Source: DTU018 sp029550685 (GTDB taxonomy: Bacteria > Bacillota > Syntrophomonadia > Syntrophomonadales > Syntrophomonadaceae). From it: a DNA stretch of 13,865 nt. Shown here in pieces: positions 6,769 to 13,785 of this stretch (positions are counted from its first letter, which is position 1; every line of letters starts with the position of its first letter). The notes under the pieces were generated by a model. The model made no database searches. It saw nothing but the letters and a program-made list of their open reading frames with translations, and was not told the origin of the DNA. A program made the position numbers and the translations under genes. The stretch spans positions 1 through 13,865 of the forward strand of contig DAONVO010000060.1 of assembly GCA_035412805.1 (NCBI GenBank), written 5' to 3'.

Positions 6769-8013
6769 TCAGCTTGCTCTTTTTAAGCGGCGCCACCAGC
6801 GCCGGAAGGCAAGAAATATGGTATCTTCCTGAAAGGCTAAATAGCGAGGCGTATTATCATCCGGTACCGGTATCAATCCCACCGGACCGGTGTTGTGACG
6901 AACCAGTCTAATGCTGAGCGGCTGTCCATTACGCAGGATGTTGAGATACATTCCCTGCCAGGCCCATTTAAGAAGATTGGTTAGCTCCTCCCCCCGGTTT
7001 ACCGGTATCCCGTTCACTGACAACACAACATCACGGGATCTGAGACCTGCCAGCGCTGCAGGAGTACCGGGACGCACGTCCAGTATCATCACTCCCCGGG
7101 AAGGATTAACATAGTAGGGAGGTCTATTTCTCTCCGCTCTCATTCCCATCCAGATTACCATTTCATGTCCCAGGGGACTGAATAGAGCTGCCATCCATAT
7201 TAATGGGGTCCAACGGGAACCAGCCAGAGCCAGCAGCAGCAAACTCAGGCTGAACACAAACAAATACCAGGCTGACTCTCTGGCCTTTTGCCCGGGAGTA
7301 GTGGTAGTAGTTATTTCTCCATACCCGAGTATCGCCAATACCGGGATGAACACGTAAACCTGCTGGGCATTCTCTGGAGAATATCCTTTTATCAAAGGCC
7401 ACCAATCCGGCATGGCTAAACCGGCTCCACTGGTGTCTATCCAGCCTATACTTACAAGTGCTACCAGGGGCAAAGGCCAGAATTTTTGGAGATTGAATCC
7501 CCCTTGCACTTGCCTGCTCTTTTTTACATATATCGGTACCGGATTTAGGTGCCCGTTCCACCATATGAGAAGGCTTTCTGCCATATGAAGAATAGCCACC
7601 AAGGCCAGCAGCTGCGGTATATCGATATCCGGGTAACCCGTTACCAAACTGGCCAGGGACAGCAGTCCGCCTGCATAAGCAAAACAGAGAAAGCGCGGAT
7701 TAATAAACATCAGCAGTAAGGCCACTACCCACAGCTGCATGATGCCGACCTTCAGCAAATCGATTCCTACTAGTACCAGCAATATGCTGGCCAGGCAGCC
7801 TCCGCCCAATCCCAGCAAGGTAGAAACCAAAGCGGCACCCAGGTAGCTGCGCTGGGTGGTGCCCAGGAGTTTACCCGACATATCCTCCACGCGTTTATAC
7901 TGCCAGGCCACAATGGCGAACAGCAGAAGATAAATAGCCAAAAATAGCGGAGTGGTAAAAGTCTCCGCCAATTTCTGCCCCATTAGGGCCAGCAGCATCA
8001 GTATAGTTTCCAT
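6769..8013 (-). CDS. Polytopic membrane protein with C-terminal PDZ domain (MinJ-like)
   Basis: From the ATG at 8013 the protein has 414 residues. The first 290 or so carry about eight hydrophobic segments (roughly 21-38, 58-83, 92-118, 133-152, 180-200, 219-232, 249-265, 269-290). A PDZ domain follows at about 300-373, with the core GLRSRDVVLSVNG at 323-335, then a short basic tail (RRWWRRLKRAS). B. subtilis MinJ, which links DivIVA to MinD, has a similar length, layout and neighbourhood (next to ctpB and near ftsEX), so a division or envelope scaffold is the best guess; orthology is not shown. Upstream in-frame GTG (8022) and ATG (8019) codons exist, but AGGTGA lies five bases before the ATG at 8013. 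The leader contains two hairpins. Confidence 0.85.
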   Translation of the reverse strand: METILMLLALMGQKLAETFTTPLFLAIYLLLFAIVAWQYKRVEDMSGKLLGTTQRSYLGAALVSTLLGLGGGCLASILLVLVGIDLLKVGIMQLWVVALLLMFINPRFLCFAYAGGLLSLASLVTGYPDIDIPQLLALVAILHMAESLLIWWNGHLNPVPIYVKKSRQVQGGFNLQKFWPLPLVALVSIGWIDTSGAGLAMPDWWPLIKGYSPENAQQVYVFIPVLAILGYGEITTTTTPGQKARESAWYLFVFSLSLLLLALAGSRWTPLIWMAALFSPLGHEMVIWMGMRAERNRPPYYVNPSRGVMILDVRPGTPAALAGLRSRDVVLSVNGIPVNRGEELTNLLKWAWQGMYLNILRNGQPLSIRLVRHNTGPVGLIPVPDDNTPRYLAFQEDTIFLAFRRWWRRLKRAS

Positions 8014-8034
8014 AAACATCACCTGGGCTTCTTG

Positions 8035-8104
8035 GTATCCAAAGGGACAACCCTTTACCGGATACGAAGAGGGAAAACCTTGCCGCTTTCCCTCTCTGAT
8101 TATA
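8035..8104 (-). promoter_or_regulatory. Structured leader and possible -10 box of the PDZ gene
   Basis: A perfect TATAAT occurs on the minus strand at 8099-8104, but I see no good -35 element. Between it and the gene lie two stem-loops. One is agagggaaa/tttccctct with a ten-base loop (8068-8095). The other is gtatcc-aaaggg / cccttt-ggatac with a tetraloop acaa and a three-base bulge (8035-8065). The second ends about 21 bases before the start codon. Neither is followed by a T-run, so they do not look like terminators. Confidence 0.35.
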
Positions 8105-8133
8105 GCTATTATTTATTTGCAGATAGCTTATGC

Positions 8134-8164
8134 GTCATCACCAGGGCGTAGTGCGTGGTGATCT
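8134..8164 (+). repeat. Hairpin repeat copy 5 (divergent)
   Basis: This copy is diverged in sequence but keeps its structure: the arms are atcacca/tggtgat, against atcgc/gcgat elsewhere. It stands in the gap between the S41 protease gene and the PDZ gene, 19 bases from copy 6 and in the same orientation. Confidence 0.7.
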
Positions 8165-8183
8165 CAAAAAGTGCCATCTTATG

Positions 8184-8216
8184 TGTCATCGCGAGCCCCG
8201 AAGGGGCATGGCGATC
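8184..8216 (+). repeat. Hairpin repeat copy 6
   Basis: The copy starts tgtcatcgcgag and ends atggcgatc, with inner hairpin gcccc-gaa-ggggc. It lies 15 bases past the protease stop codon. It is a direct rather than head-to-head neighbour of copy 5, unlike the other pairs. Confidence 0.75.
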
Positions 8217-8231
8217 AATCCTCAACTGGTT

Positions 8232-9380
8232 TTAGAGAATCTCTTTTTTCAACAATTCCACAGCTTTCTCCAGCTGCAGATCGGTCTGGGCATCGGGTTC
8301 CTGTTCTACGACATAATCAGGGACAATTCCTATATCATTAATATCGGTCCCTTTAGGAGTATAATACTTCCGAGTGGTCAGCTTCAGAGCACTACCATCC
8401 CGCAGAGGATAGATGGTCTGCACCAGTCCTTTGCCATAGGTTTTTTCACCCACCAGCAATGCCCGCTGGTTATCCTGCAAGGCACCGGCTAATATTTCGG
8501 AAGCACTGGCACTATCACCATTTACCAGAACTACTAAAGGTATATCCAACCCTTCGCCTGAAGCCTGGTGGACCGTCTCATTGTTTTGGGCATCCGCTTC
8601 CTTTACCACTACCTGCCCATCCAAAAAGAGACTGGCGATTGCTATACTTGCTTCAAAGTCACCTCCGCCATTGCCGCGCAGATCCAGAACCAATCCTTCC
8701 ATACGGTGGTCTTTAAGCAAACGGTTTAAGGCATCAGCCATTTCCTGGGCTGATTTTGCATGGAACTGGTTAAGTTTGATATAACCGATAGCTGGTTTAT
8801 CGTCCAGCATGCGGTCTTCTACCGACGGTACGTTGATTATTTCACGAATAATGACAAACTCATGTTCCTGGCCGTCTGATTCCCGGTATATTGTTAAGAC
8901 CAGTTGGGTTCCAGGTTCCCCCCGCATTAAATGAACCGCATCATCCTGACTCATATTCAGAGCACTTTCCCCGTTAATGCGCATAATGATGTCCCCATTT
9001 TGAAGTCCTTCTCTATATGCGGGAGTTCCTTTGATGGGGTTTACAATTTTCAAGCGGCCGGCTTCATCCTGAAGGATGTAAACACCAATACCGCCAAATT
9101 CGGCTTTAAGTCGCACTTGCAGGTCTTCCCAGGTCTGTTTGTCCAAGAGCTTGGAGTAAGGATCATCCAAAGAATCCACTATACCGGCGGAAGCTCCTTG
9201 AATCATCTCCTGCAGAGTGATGTCAAAAAGGGACTGGCTTTTAACCAGTCCGATTACACTCAACAGCGTACCCAGCCCAGCTGCATTGGTTATCATCAGG
9301 AAGATAATGGCGGCTGTGACCGCCACTCCTATCACTGAAAAGAAAATATTTAGTCCCCGCCATATGCCACGGTTTTTCAA
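8232..9380 (-). CDS. C-terminal processing peptidase, S41 family (CtpA/CtpB type)
   Basis: This is an envelope serine protease that cleaves partly unfolded or tagged C-termini. Of 382 residues, about 10-45 form an N-terminal membrane anchor. A PDZ domain lies at about 92-180 (GIGVYI near 98, GLQNGDIIMRING at 125-137), and the tail-specific protease core at about 195-360. The Ser-Lys-Gln catalytic set is complete: Ser292 in NGDSASASE, Lys317 in GKGLVQ and Gln321, with the 25- and 4-residue spacings of CtpB and Prc. The start is TTG at 9380, four bases after GGTGGTGA (9385-9392); no better start gives the anchor. It lies between the M23 hydrolase and PDZ genes. B. subtilis CtpB acts in sporulation signalling, while Prc-type enzymes control murein hydrolases; which applies here is unknown. 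Confidence 0.93.
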   Translation of the reverse strand: MKNRGIWRGLNIFFSVIGVAVTAAIIFLMITNAAGLGTLLSVIGLVKSQSLFDITLQEMIQGASAGIVDSLDDPYSKLLDKQTWEDLQVRLKAEFGGIGVYILQDEAGRLKIVNPIKGTPAYREGLQNGDIIMRINGESALNMSQDDAVHLMRGEPGTQLVLTIYRESDGQEHEFVIIREIINVPSVEDRMLDDKPAIGYIKLNQFHAKSAQEMADALNRLLKDHRMEGLVLDLRGNGGGDFEASIAIASLFLDGQVVVKEADAQNNETVHQASGEGLDIPLVVLVNGDSASASEILAGALQDNQRALLVGEKTYGKGLVQTIYPLRDGSALKLTTRKYYTPKGTDINDIGIVPDYVVEQEPDAQTDLQLEKAVELLKKEIL

Positions 9381-9449
9381 AACTTCACCACCAGTAGTAT
9401 TGTATTAATAAAAACCAATTATTATGTTATCCCACCTTTAACCAGATTA

Positions 9450-9482
9450 CAATTCCCCCCTGTCAATAAAGGAAGGGAATTG
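9450..9482. repeat. Inverted repeat upstream of the protease gene
   Basis: caattccc (9450-9457) and gggaattg (9475-9482) form an 8-bp stem around a 17-base loop. The loop contains a TTGACA on the minus strand (9461-9466), a possible -35 element of the protease gene, but no convincing -10 lies at the right distance. It could be a shielded promoter or an operator; this is inference. Confidence 0.4.
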
Positions 9483-9488
9483 CAAGAG

Positions 9489-9517
9489 AATGGCGTGGTA
9501 CTTCGTGCCACGCCATT
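9489..9517. repeat. Strong hairpin in the M23-protease gap
   Basis: A 13-bp stem (aatggcgtggtac / gtgccacgccatt, one G-T pair) encloses the loop ttc. It is GC-rich and lies about 144 bases past the M23 stop. There is no T-run on either side, so it is not a typical intrinsic terminator. It may still protect or pause the transcript between the two genes. Confidence 0.6.
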
Positions 9518-9584
9518 ATTACCTGAAGATCAGGACAGGTGTCTTTTCATTCATCGTGGCCTGTGTCACAGGAGAATAACGAGC

Positions 9585-9610
9585 GTAGCGGAAACTTAAG
9601 TTTCCGCTAC
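9585..9610. repeat. 26-bp perfect palindrome after the M23 gene
   Basis: gtagcggaaactt is followed immediately by its exact reverse complement aagtttccgctac, with no spacer. It is about 50 bases past the M23 stop codon. A 6-bp inverted repeat cctgtg-t-cacagg (9560-9572) lies beside it. The perfect symmetry suggests a protein-binding site or an end of a palindromic repeat; nothing more can be said from sequence. Confidence 0.6.
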
Positions 9611-9660
9611 CACTTTGCAAGTATCGAAATTCCGTTAGAAACGTTTCCCTTGTTATACGC

Positions 9661-10797
9661 TTAATTAAGATAAGGCATGGGATCGGTGTAAGATCCATTG
9701 ATGCGGACCTCAAAATGCAAATGCGGTCCGGTGCTCCACCCGGTAGAACCTACTTTGCCGATAGCCTGTCCCTTGGTGACTGTCTGCCCGTTACTGACCA
9801 GGAAAGCTGATTGATGAGCATAAAGGGTAGAAATACCATTTCCATGGTCGATTACCAGAACCTGCCCATAACCTCCCATCCAGCCGGCATGAATGACCTT
9901 ACCGCTGTCGGCAGCCACAATAGTGGCGGACATGGGAGCCTTTATATCAACTCCAGTATGCATTTTGCGAACCTTTAATATGGGATGGTAGCGCATACCG
10001 TAAGGCGAAGATATACTAGTATAGCCAGGAGTAGGCCAGGTAAATACCCCGGTTCCCAAGGCTTCAGAACTGCCTCCCTGCATCTGACGAATCAGAGCTT
10101 CCAACTGGCGGGAGTTCTCTTCCAGTTCGGCCAAAGCTCTTTCATAGGCTTCTCTTTCCTGCTGAACGTTGCTTAGGATTTCCTGTTTCTCCTGTTTCTG
10201 CAGATCTAACTGCTCCTTCATGGATTCCTGTTGCTTCAGAGCGCTTTCCAACTCTTTCTTTTTAACTTCCAGATCACTCTTCTTCATTTCCAGGTCTTGT
10301 TTTTCCTTATGGATGGAAGCAATTAATTCAGCATCCTGCTCAATTATGCTGTTTATCATTTCGTAACGGGTAAGAAAATCCTTGAAATCAGTGGCGGACA
10401 GCAGTACTTCCAGATAAGTGACCTCTCCTTGTTCATGGAGGACCACCAAACGTTCACTGAGCAGGTCGGTTTTAGCCTCCAAAGCCTTTTCCTTTTCTTC
10501 AATATCGGCTTCGGTTTCGGTTATGCTTTTTTGCAGAAAAGCTATACGGTCCTCAGTAGCAGTAATCTGGTTCTCAGTGTTCTGGATATTCTTTTCCAGA
10601 TCCTGAATTTGGCCCATTATACTTTTTTCTTGTTTTTTAACGCTGTTTACTTTGCTCTGAGTAGCATTAATGCTGCGGCTGATTTCCTGCAGCTGCTGCC
10701 GGGTCTCCTCCAGTTCGTCAGCATAAACCGGTAAGATTGCGCTGCTTAAGAAAACCACCATTAAAGATACAGCCAGGATTTTTTTCCTCAGTTTCAC
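9661..10797 (-). CDS. Secreted coiled-coil M23 (LytM) endopeptidase, EnvC/CwlO-like architecture
   Basis: This is a peptidoglycan endopeptidase of the zinc M23 family, exported to the wall. From the GTG at 10797 it has 378 residues. The signal peptide is residues 1-26 (basic KLRKK, hydrophobic core, VYA before DELE). A long charged coiled coil covers about 28-240 and is linked to an M23 domain at about 252-375. The zinc ligands are present (His280 and Asp284 in HTGVD, His361 in HLH), with His328 in YAH, so the domain should be active, unlike E. coli EnvC. The frame extends to a TTG at 10821, but GGGAGG (10807-10812) lies nine bases before the GTG and that start gives a clean signal peptide. 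It sits 56 bases after ftsX. FtsEX activates coiled-coil hydrolases elsewhere (EnvC, PcsB, CwlO), so this is the likely FtsX partner. Confidence 0.93.
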   Translation of the reverse strand: MKLRKKILAVSLMVVFLSSAILPVYADELEETRQQLQEISRSINATQSKVNSVKKQEKSIMGQIQDLEKNIQNTENQITATEDRIAFLQKSITETEADIEEKEKALEAKTDLLSERLVVLHEQGEVTYLEVLLSATDFKDFLTRYEMINSIIEQDAELIASIHKEKQDLEMKKSDLEVKKKELESALKQQESMKEQLDLQKQEKQEILSNVQQEREAYERALAELEENSRQLEALIRQMQGGSSEALGTGVFTWPTPGYTSISSPYGMRYHPILKVRKMHTGVDIKAPMSATIVAADSGKVIHAGWMGGYGQVLVIDHGNGISTLYAHQSAFLVSNGQTVTKGQAIGKVGSTGWSTGPHLHFEVRINGSYTDPMPYLN

Positions 10798-10853
10798 CTG
10801 CCATACCCTCCCTATGTGCAATTCTCCGTCTCTAAGGCCTTATCTATATATCG

Positions 10854-11735
10854 CTATACATCCAGGAAACGATTCAGTGAGATATAGGTTCCCAGGACCC
10901 CTAAAACAGCCCCGGCCGCCACCAGTGATAAATACACTTTTCCCAGCAAAGTCATGTCGCTAACAAGGTTAATGATAGCCATAGAGGTTATATTCTGCAG
11001 CAGAGCCCCGTAGCCCAGGGCCAACAAGCCAACTGCCAGCAGACTTCCCGCTACCCCCAGAAATATGCCTTCAATAAAGAAGGGCCAGCGGATGAACCAA
11101 TCGGTTGCACCGATTAGTTTCATCAGGTAAATCTCTTTGCGCCGGGCGAAAACCGACAGCCGGGTGGTGGTGGCTATCAAAAACACTGCTCCCGCAGCCA
11201 GCACTATTATAAAAGCCACGCTGATAATGCGAACCCAGTGAGTAACCTGAAACAAGCGTTCCACTATTCCCTGCCCGTAGTTGACCTTGTACACACCTAC
11301 TATCTTGTCAACCTGCTTGGCGATCTTAGGTACCTCCTGGGGATTCTGGGCTTCGATTTCAAAAGTATGAGGAAGCGGGTTCTTACCCAGGGTGGCTTTC
11401 AGATCATATTCACTGCCATAGGTTTCCTGCAGCTCTGCCAGGGATTGATCCCGGGATATAAACTTAATCGACTTGATGCCTTCAATCTTCTCTATTTCCG
11501 CCCGGACCTCATTAATCTCGGCCTTAGTCAGGGTCTTATCCAGAAAAGCTATCATCTGCACATCCGATTCCAGGCGGTTTATAAAGCGGCTGGCGTTCAA
11601 GGTCAGCAAAACTGCCATACCCAATATCAGAATACAGACAGCAACTGTGGTTATAGTAGCAAAACTCAGCAAACGGTTGCGCGACAAGGATTTGGATGCT
11701 TCTCGGAAAAAATACATCATATTACTTAGCTTCAT
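10854..11735 (-). CDS. ftsX: Cell division protein FtsX
   Basis: FtsX is the membrane subunit of the FtsEX complex, which transmits ATP hydrolysis by FtsE to peptidoglycan hydrolases outside the cell. The 293-residue protein has the family topology: an N-terminal cytoplasmic part, TM1 at about 22-46, a large extracellular loop at about 47-166 (the hydrolase-contacting region in other species), then TM2 at about 167-192, TM3 at about 217-244 and TM4 at about 264-287. After TM2 the cytoplasmic RRKEIYLMKLIGA segment (199-211) is the conserved coupling region for FtsE. The ATG at 11735 overlaps the ftsE TGA (ATGA), and GGGGAG (11744-11749) inside ftsE is its ribosome site, implying translational coupling. 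The M23 gene follows after 56 bases. Confidence 0.96.
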   Translation of the reverse strand: MKLSNMMYFFREASKSLSRNRLLSFATITTVAVCILILGMAVLLTLNASRFINRLESDVQMIAFLDKTLTKAEINEVRAEIEKIEGIKSIKFISRDQSLAELQETYGSEYDLKATLGKNPLPHTFEIEAQNPQEVPKIAKQVDKIVGVYKVNYGQGIVERLFQVTHWVRIISVAFIIVLAAGAVFLIATTTRLSVFARRKEIYLMKLIGATDWFIRWPFFIEGIFLGVAGSLLAVGLLALGYGALLQNITSMAIINLVSDMTLLGKVYLSLVAAGAVLGVLGTYISLNRFLDV

Positions 11736-12415
11736 GACAGTGACTCCCCATGGGGGGTATCATTTACTATCCGGCCATGCTCCAACATAATAATGCGTCT
11801 ATGCGCTTGCTTTACCAGTTCCCGGGCATGGGTAGCCATTATAACTGTAGTGCCTTTACGATTTATATCGTAGAGCAGTTCCATAATTTCCAGTGAGGTT
11901 TCCATATCCAGATTACCAGTTGGTTCGTCAGCAATCAGCATAAGAGGCCGGTTAGCCAGAGCCCGGGCAATACCCACTCGTTGTTGTTCTCCGCCTGATA
12001 ACTCCGTAGGCAGGCAGTCTTCCTTGCCTTTCAGTCCCACCATATTAATGACCTCTGGGACCCGTTGTCTGATATCGCGATTACTGGCTCCTACCACTTT
12101 CATGGCAAAAGCTATATTCTCAGCTACCGTTTTATTTTCCAGAAGCTTAAAATCCTGAAAAACTATGCCCATATTACGACGCAGCTTAGGAACTTCGCTG
12201 CGTTTCATACGTACAATACTGCGTGAAGCTACGAAGATTTGCCCCCGGGTAGGCAGTTCCTCCCGAAACAACATTTTGATTAATGAGGATTTTCCAGCAC
12301 CGCTGGGGCCCATCAAGAACAGGAATTCCCCGCGATCGATCTTCAAAGAAATGTCATCTAGGGCTTTAACACCGTTAGGGTAAATCTTGGAGACATTGTA
12401 GAATTGAACGAGCAT
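11732..12415 (-). CDS. ftsE: Cell division ATP-binding protein FtsE
   Basis: FtsE is the cytoplasmic ABC ATPase partner of FtsX. The 227-residue protein carries every ABC element: Walker A GPSGAGKSS at 36-44, Q-loop Gln87, signature LSGGEQQR at 139-146, Walker B LMLIADEP with Asp163 and Glu164, and the switch His196 in ATHAR. The opening YNVSKIYPNGVKALDD is typical of FtsE. The ATG at 12415 has GGAGGT five bases upstream. The gene overlaps ftsX by four bases. The 200-base upstream gap carries the terminator of the preceding gene and a 13-bp tandem repeat, so ftsE probably starts its own transcription unit; no clear sigma-A promoter can be picked by eye. Confidence 0.97.
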   Translation of the reverse strand: MLVQFYNVSKIYPNGVKALDDISLKIDRGEFLFLMGPSGAGKSSLIKMLFREELPTRGQIFVASRSIVRMKRSEVPKLRRNMGIVFQDFKLLENKTVAENIAFAMKVVGASNRDIRQRVPEVINMVGLKGKEDCLPTELSGGEQQRVGIARALANRPLMLIADEPTGNLDMETSLEIMELLYDINRKGTTVIMATHARELVKQAHRRIIMLEHGRIVNDTPHGESLS

Positions 12416-12503
12416 GATTTACCTCCAAAAATAACCAACCCAACTGAGTTCGAGTTCTGGTGGCAATTTTCGCCTCCCAACATTCTCGGACCTAACAACC
12501 GGG

Positions 12504-12529
12504 ATTTTTCGTCCATATTTTTCGTCCAT
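12504..12529. promoter_or_regulatory. 13-bp perfect tandem repeat upstream of ftsE
   Basis: On the minus strand atggacgaaaaat occurs twice with no gap (12517-12529 and 12504-12516), about 90-115 bases before the ftsE start and just past the transketolase terminator. Two adjoining identical boxes in the expected promoter region of the division operon suggest a regulator site, but replication slippage would give the same picture. Confidence 0.35.
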
Positions 12530-12554
12530 TATGGGATTAAAGTTTTAAACCCAG

Positions 12555-12590
12555 GAACAAAAAAACCACCAATAGTGGTGGTTCTACAAA
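12555..12590 (-). terminator. Intrinsic terminator of the transketolase gene
   Basis: On the minus strand, aaccacca, the loop ctat and tggtggtt form a perfect 8-bp stem (12564-12583) followed directly by a run of Ts continuing into ttgttcc. A short A-run on the upstream side completes the pattern. It lies about 33 bases past the transketolase stop. The T-run is only on this side, so it ends minus-strand transcription coming from the right. Confidence 0.88.
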
Positions 12591-12615
12591 AAAACCTGAA
12601 AATCCTTTTTTAGAG

Positions 12616-13551
12616 TTAGCGTTTTTCTAGTAATTTGTGGATATTGCGGACTATATTATCCACAGTCAGACCGTAATGTTCCAGCAGGTTATCCGGTGTC
12701 CCTGACTGGCCAAAAGCATCGGCAATACCCATCCTTAAAACGGGTACAGGAAAATGTTCACTGACCGTTTCACAGACCGCACTGCCCAGTCCCCCTATAA
12801 CCGAATGTTCTTCCACCGTAAGCACAGCCCCGGTCTGGCGGGCTAACTTTAATACTAACTCTTGATCCAGAGGTTTAATGGTATGCATATCGGCTACGGC
12901 CACCTGAATACCGCTGGCAGCTAGCTCATCGGCCGCCTGCAGCGCTTTAGCAACCATAATTCCGCAGGCTATAATGGCAGCATCATTGCCTTCCCGCAGT
13001 AAATTGCCCTTGCCTATTTCTATATGATCCTCTTCTTTATACAGTATAGGTACCGCTGGACGTCCCAGCCGCAGGTAAGCAGGTCCTTCCATCTGGTATA
13101 GATTTTGCACCATCTTCCGGGTAGACACCCCGTCAGCAGGAACCACCACCGTCATATTAGGCAGGCTGCGCATCAAGGAGATATCCTCTACCGCCTGGTG
13201 GGAACCTCCGTCTTCGCCCACAGTTAATCCGGCATGGGTGGCACACACTTTCACATTTAGATGGGGATAGGCTATGGAATTGCGTACCTGCTCAAAAGCA
13301 CGACCGGTGGCAAAAATAGCAAAAGAACTGGCAAATACCACCTTGCCGGAGGCAGCCAGACCCGCGGCCATACCCATCATGTTCTGTTCAGCTATGCCGG
13401 CATTGAAAAAACGTTCCGGGAAAGCTTTGGCAAAATCAGCTGATTTGGTAGACTTGGATAAATCCGCATCCAGAACCACTACATTTTCATATGTCTGGCC
13501 CAGCTCTACCAGAGCTTGACCATAGGCATCTCTTGTCGCCTGTTTCTCCAT
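12616..13551 (-). CDS. Transketolase, C-terminal subunit of a split enzyme
   Basis: Transketolase transfers two-carbon ketol units in the non-oxidative pentose phosphate pathway using thiamine diphosphate. This 311-residue protein holds only the pyrimidine-binding domain (about 1-170, with the cofactor-activating Glu55 in AGIAEQN) and the C-terminal domain (about 185-305). The ThDP-pyrophosphate domain is absent, as in the two-gene transketolases of many Firmicutes and archaea; the partner is usually the gene just upstream. The frame extends six codons to a TTG at 13569, but AAGGAGG (13557-13563) lies five bases before the ATG at 13551, so the ATG is preferred. No N-terminal subunit is visible in the 314 bases up to the window edge. 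A related 1-deoxyxylulose-phosphate synthase half is less likely given the length and motifs. Confidence 0.9.
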   Translation of the reverse strand: MEKQATRDAYGQALVELGQTYENVVVLDADLSKSTKSADFAKAFPERFFNAGIAEQNMMGMAAGLAASGKVVFASSFAIFATGRAFEQVRNSIAYPHLNVKVCATHAGLTVGEDGGSHQAVEDISLMRSLPNMTVVVPADGVSTRKMVQNLYQMEGPAYLRLGRPAVPILYKEEDHIEIGKGNLLREGNDAAIIACGIMVAKALQAADELAASGIQVAVADMHTIKPLDQELVLKLARQTGAVLTVEEHSVIGGLGSAVCETVSEHFPVPVLRMGIADAFGQSGTPDNLLEHYGLTVDNIVRNIHKLLEKR

Positions 13552-13692
13552 GATTTCCTCCTTAGACAAAACAATCTAGACTGATTGTATTGTTGACGCT
13601 GATACACGCAGATTTAATATGATTACGCTGACATTTATAACACGAAAGGTTACTTCTGGGTCTGTCATCACTGTGAAACAGAATTCTCAAAT

Positions 13693-13726
13693 TGTCATCG
13701 CGAGGAGCAAAGCGACGTGGCGATCT
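13693..13726 (+). repeat. Hairpin repeat copy 7
   Basis: The ends are tgtcatcgcgag and gtggcgatct, and the outer stem is atcgc/gcgat. The inner sequence gagcaaagcga is close to that of copy 4. It is joined to copy 8 by a 25-base spacer (13727-13751) identical at 22 of 25 positions to the spacer at 353-377. Confidence 0.8.
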
Positions 13727-13751
13727 ATTAACTCGAACCGTAAATCAATAT

Positions 13752-13785
13752 AGAGATTGTCACGCCTCCTGCGGGGGCTCGCAAC
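13752..13785 (-). repeat. Hairpin repeat copy 8 (decayed arm)
   Basis: The copy reads on the minus strand with a cccccgcaggagg inner part. It aligns with copy 2 nearly base for base, but the outer end reads gttgc against acaat, so the stem is partly broken. The usual tgtca end is missing and the sequence runs into the 13786-13865 module instead. Confidence 0.65.

Noticed and set aside
7163..7564. 133-codon minus-strand frame inside the PDZ gene
   Set aside because: It is out of frame with a clearly coding membrane-protein sequence and has no features of its own.
9489..9517. Intrinsic terminator between the M23 and protease genes
   Set aside because: The stem is strong, but neither strand has a T-run after it, so it is recorded only as a hairpin.
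9519..9713. 64-codon minus-strand frame overlapping the end of the M23 gene
   Set aside because: It begins inside the conserved HLHFEV region in another frame and then reads through palindromes; no ribosome site supports it.
13552..13569. Upstream TTG start for the transketolase subunit
   Set aside because: The six added codons span the AAGGAGG ribosome site itself; the ATG at 13551 is correctly placed five bases after it.
148..13785. CRISPR array
   Set aside because: The repeats are self-complementary, variable, scattered over 13 kb in both orientations and lack regular spacers; no cas gene is present.
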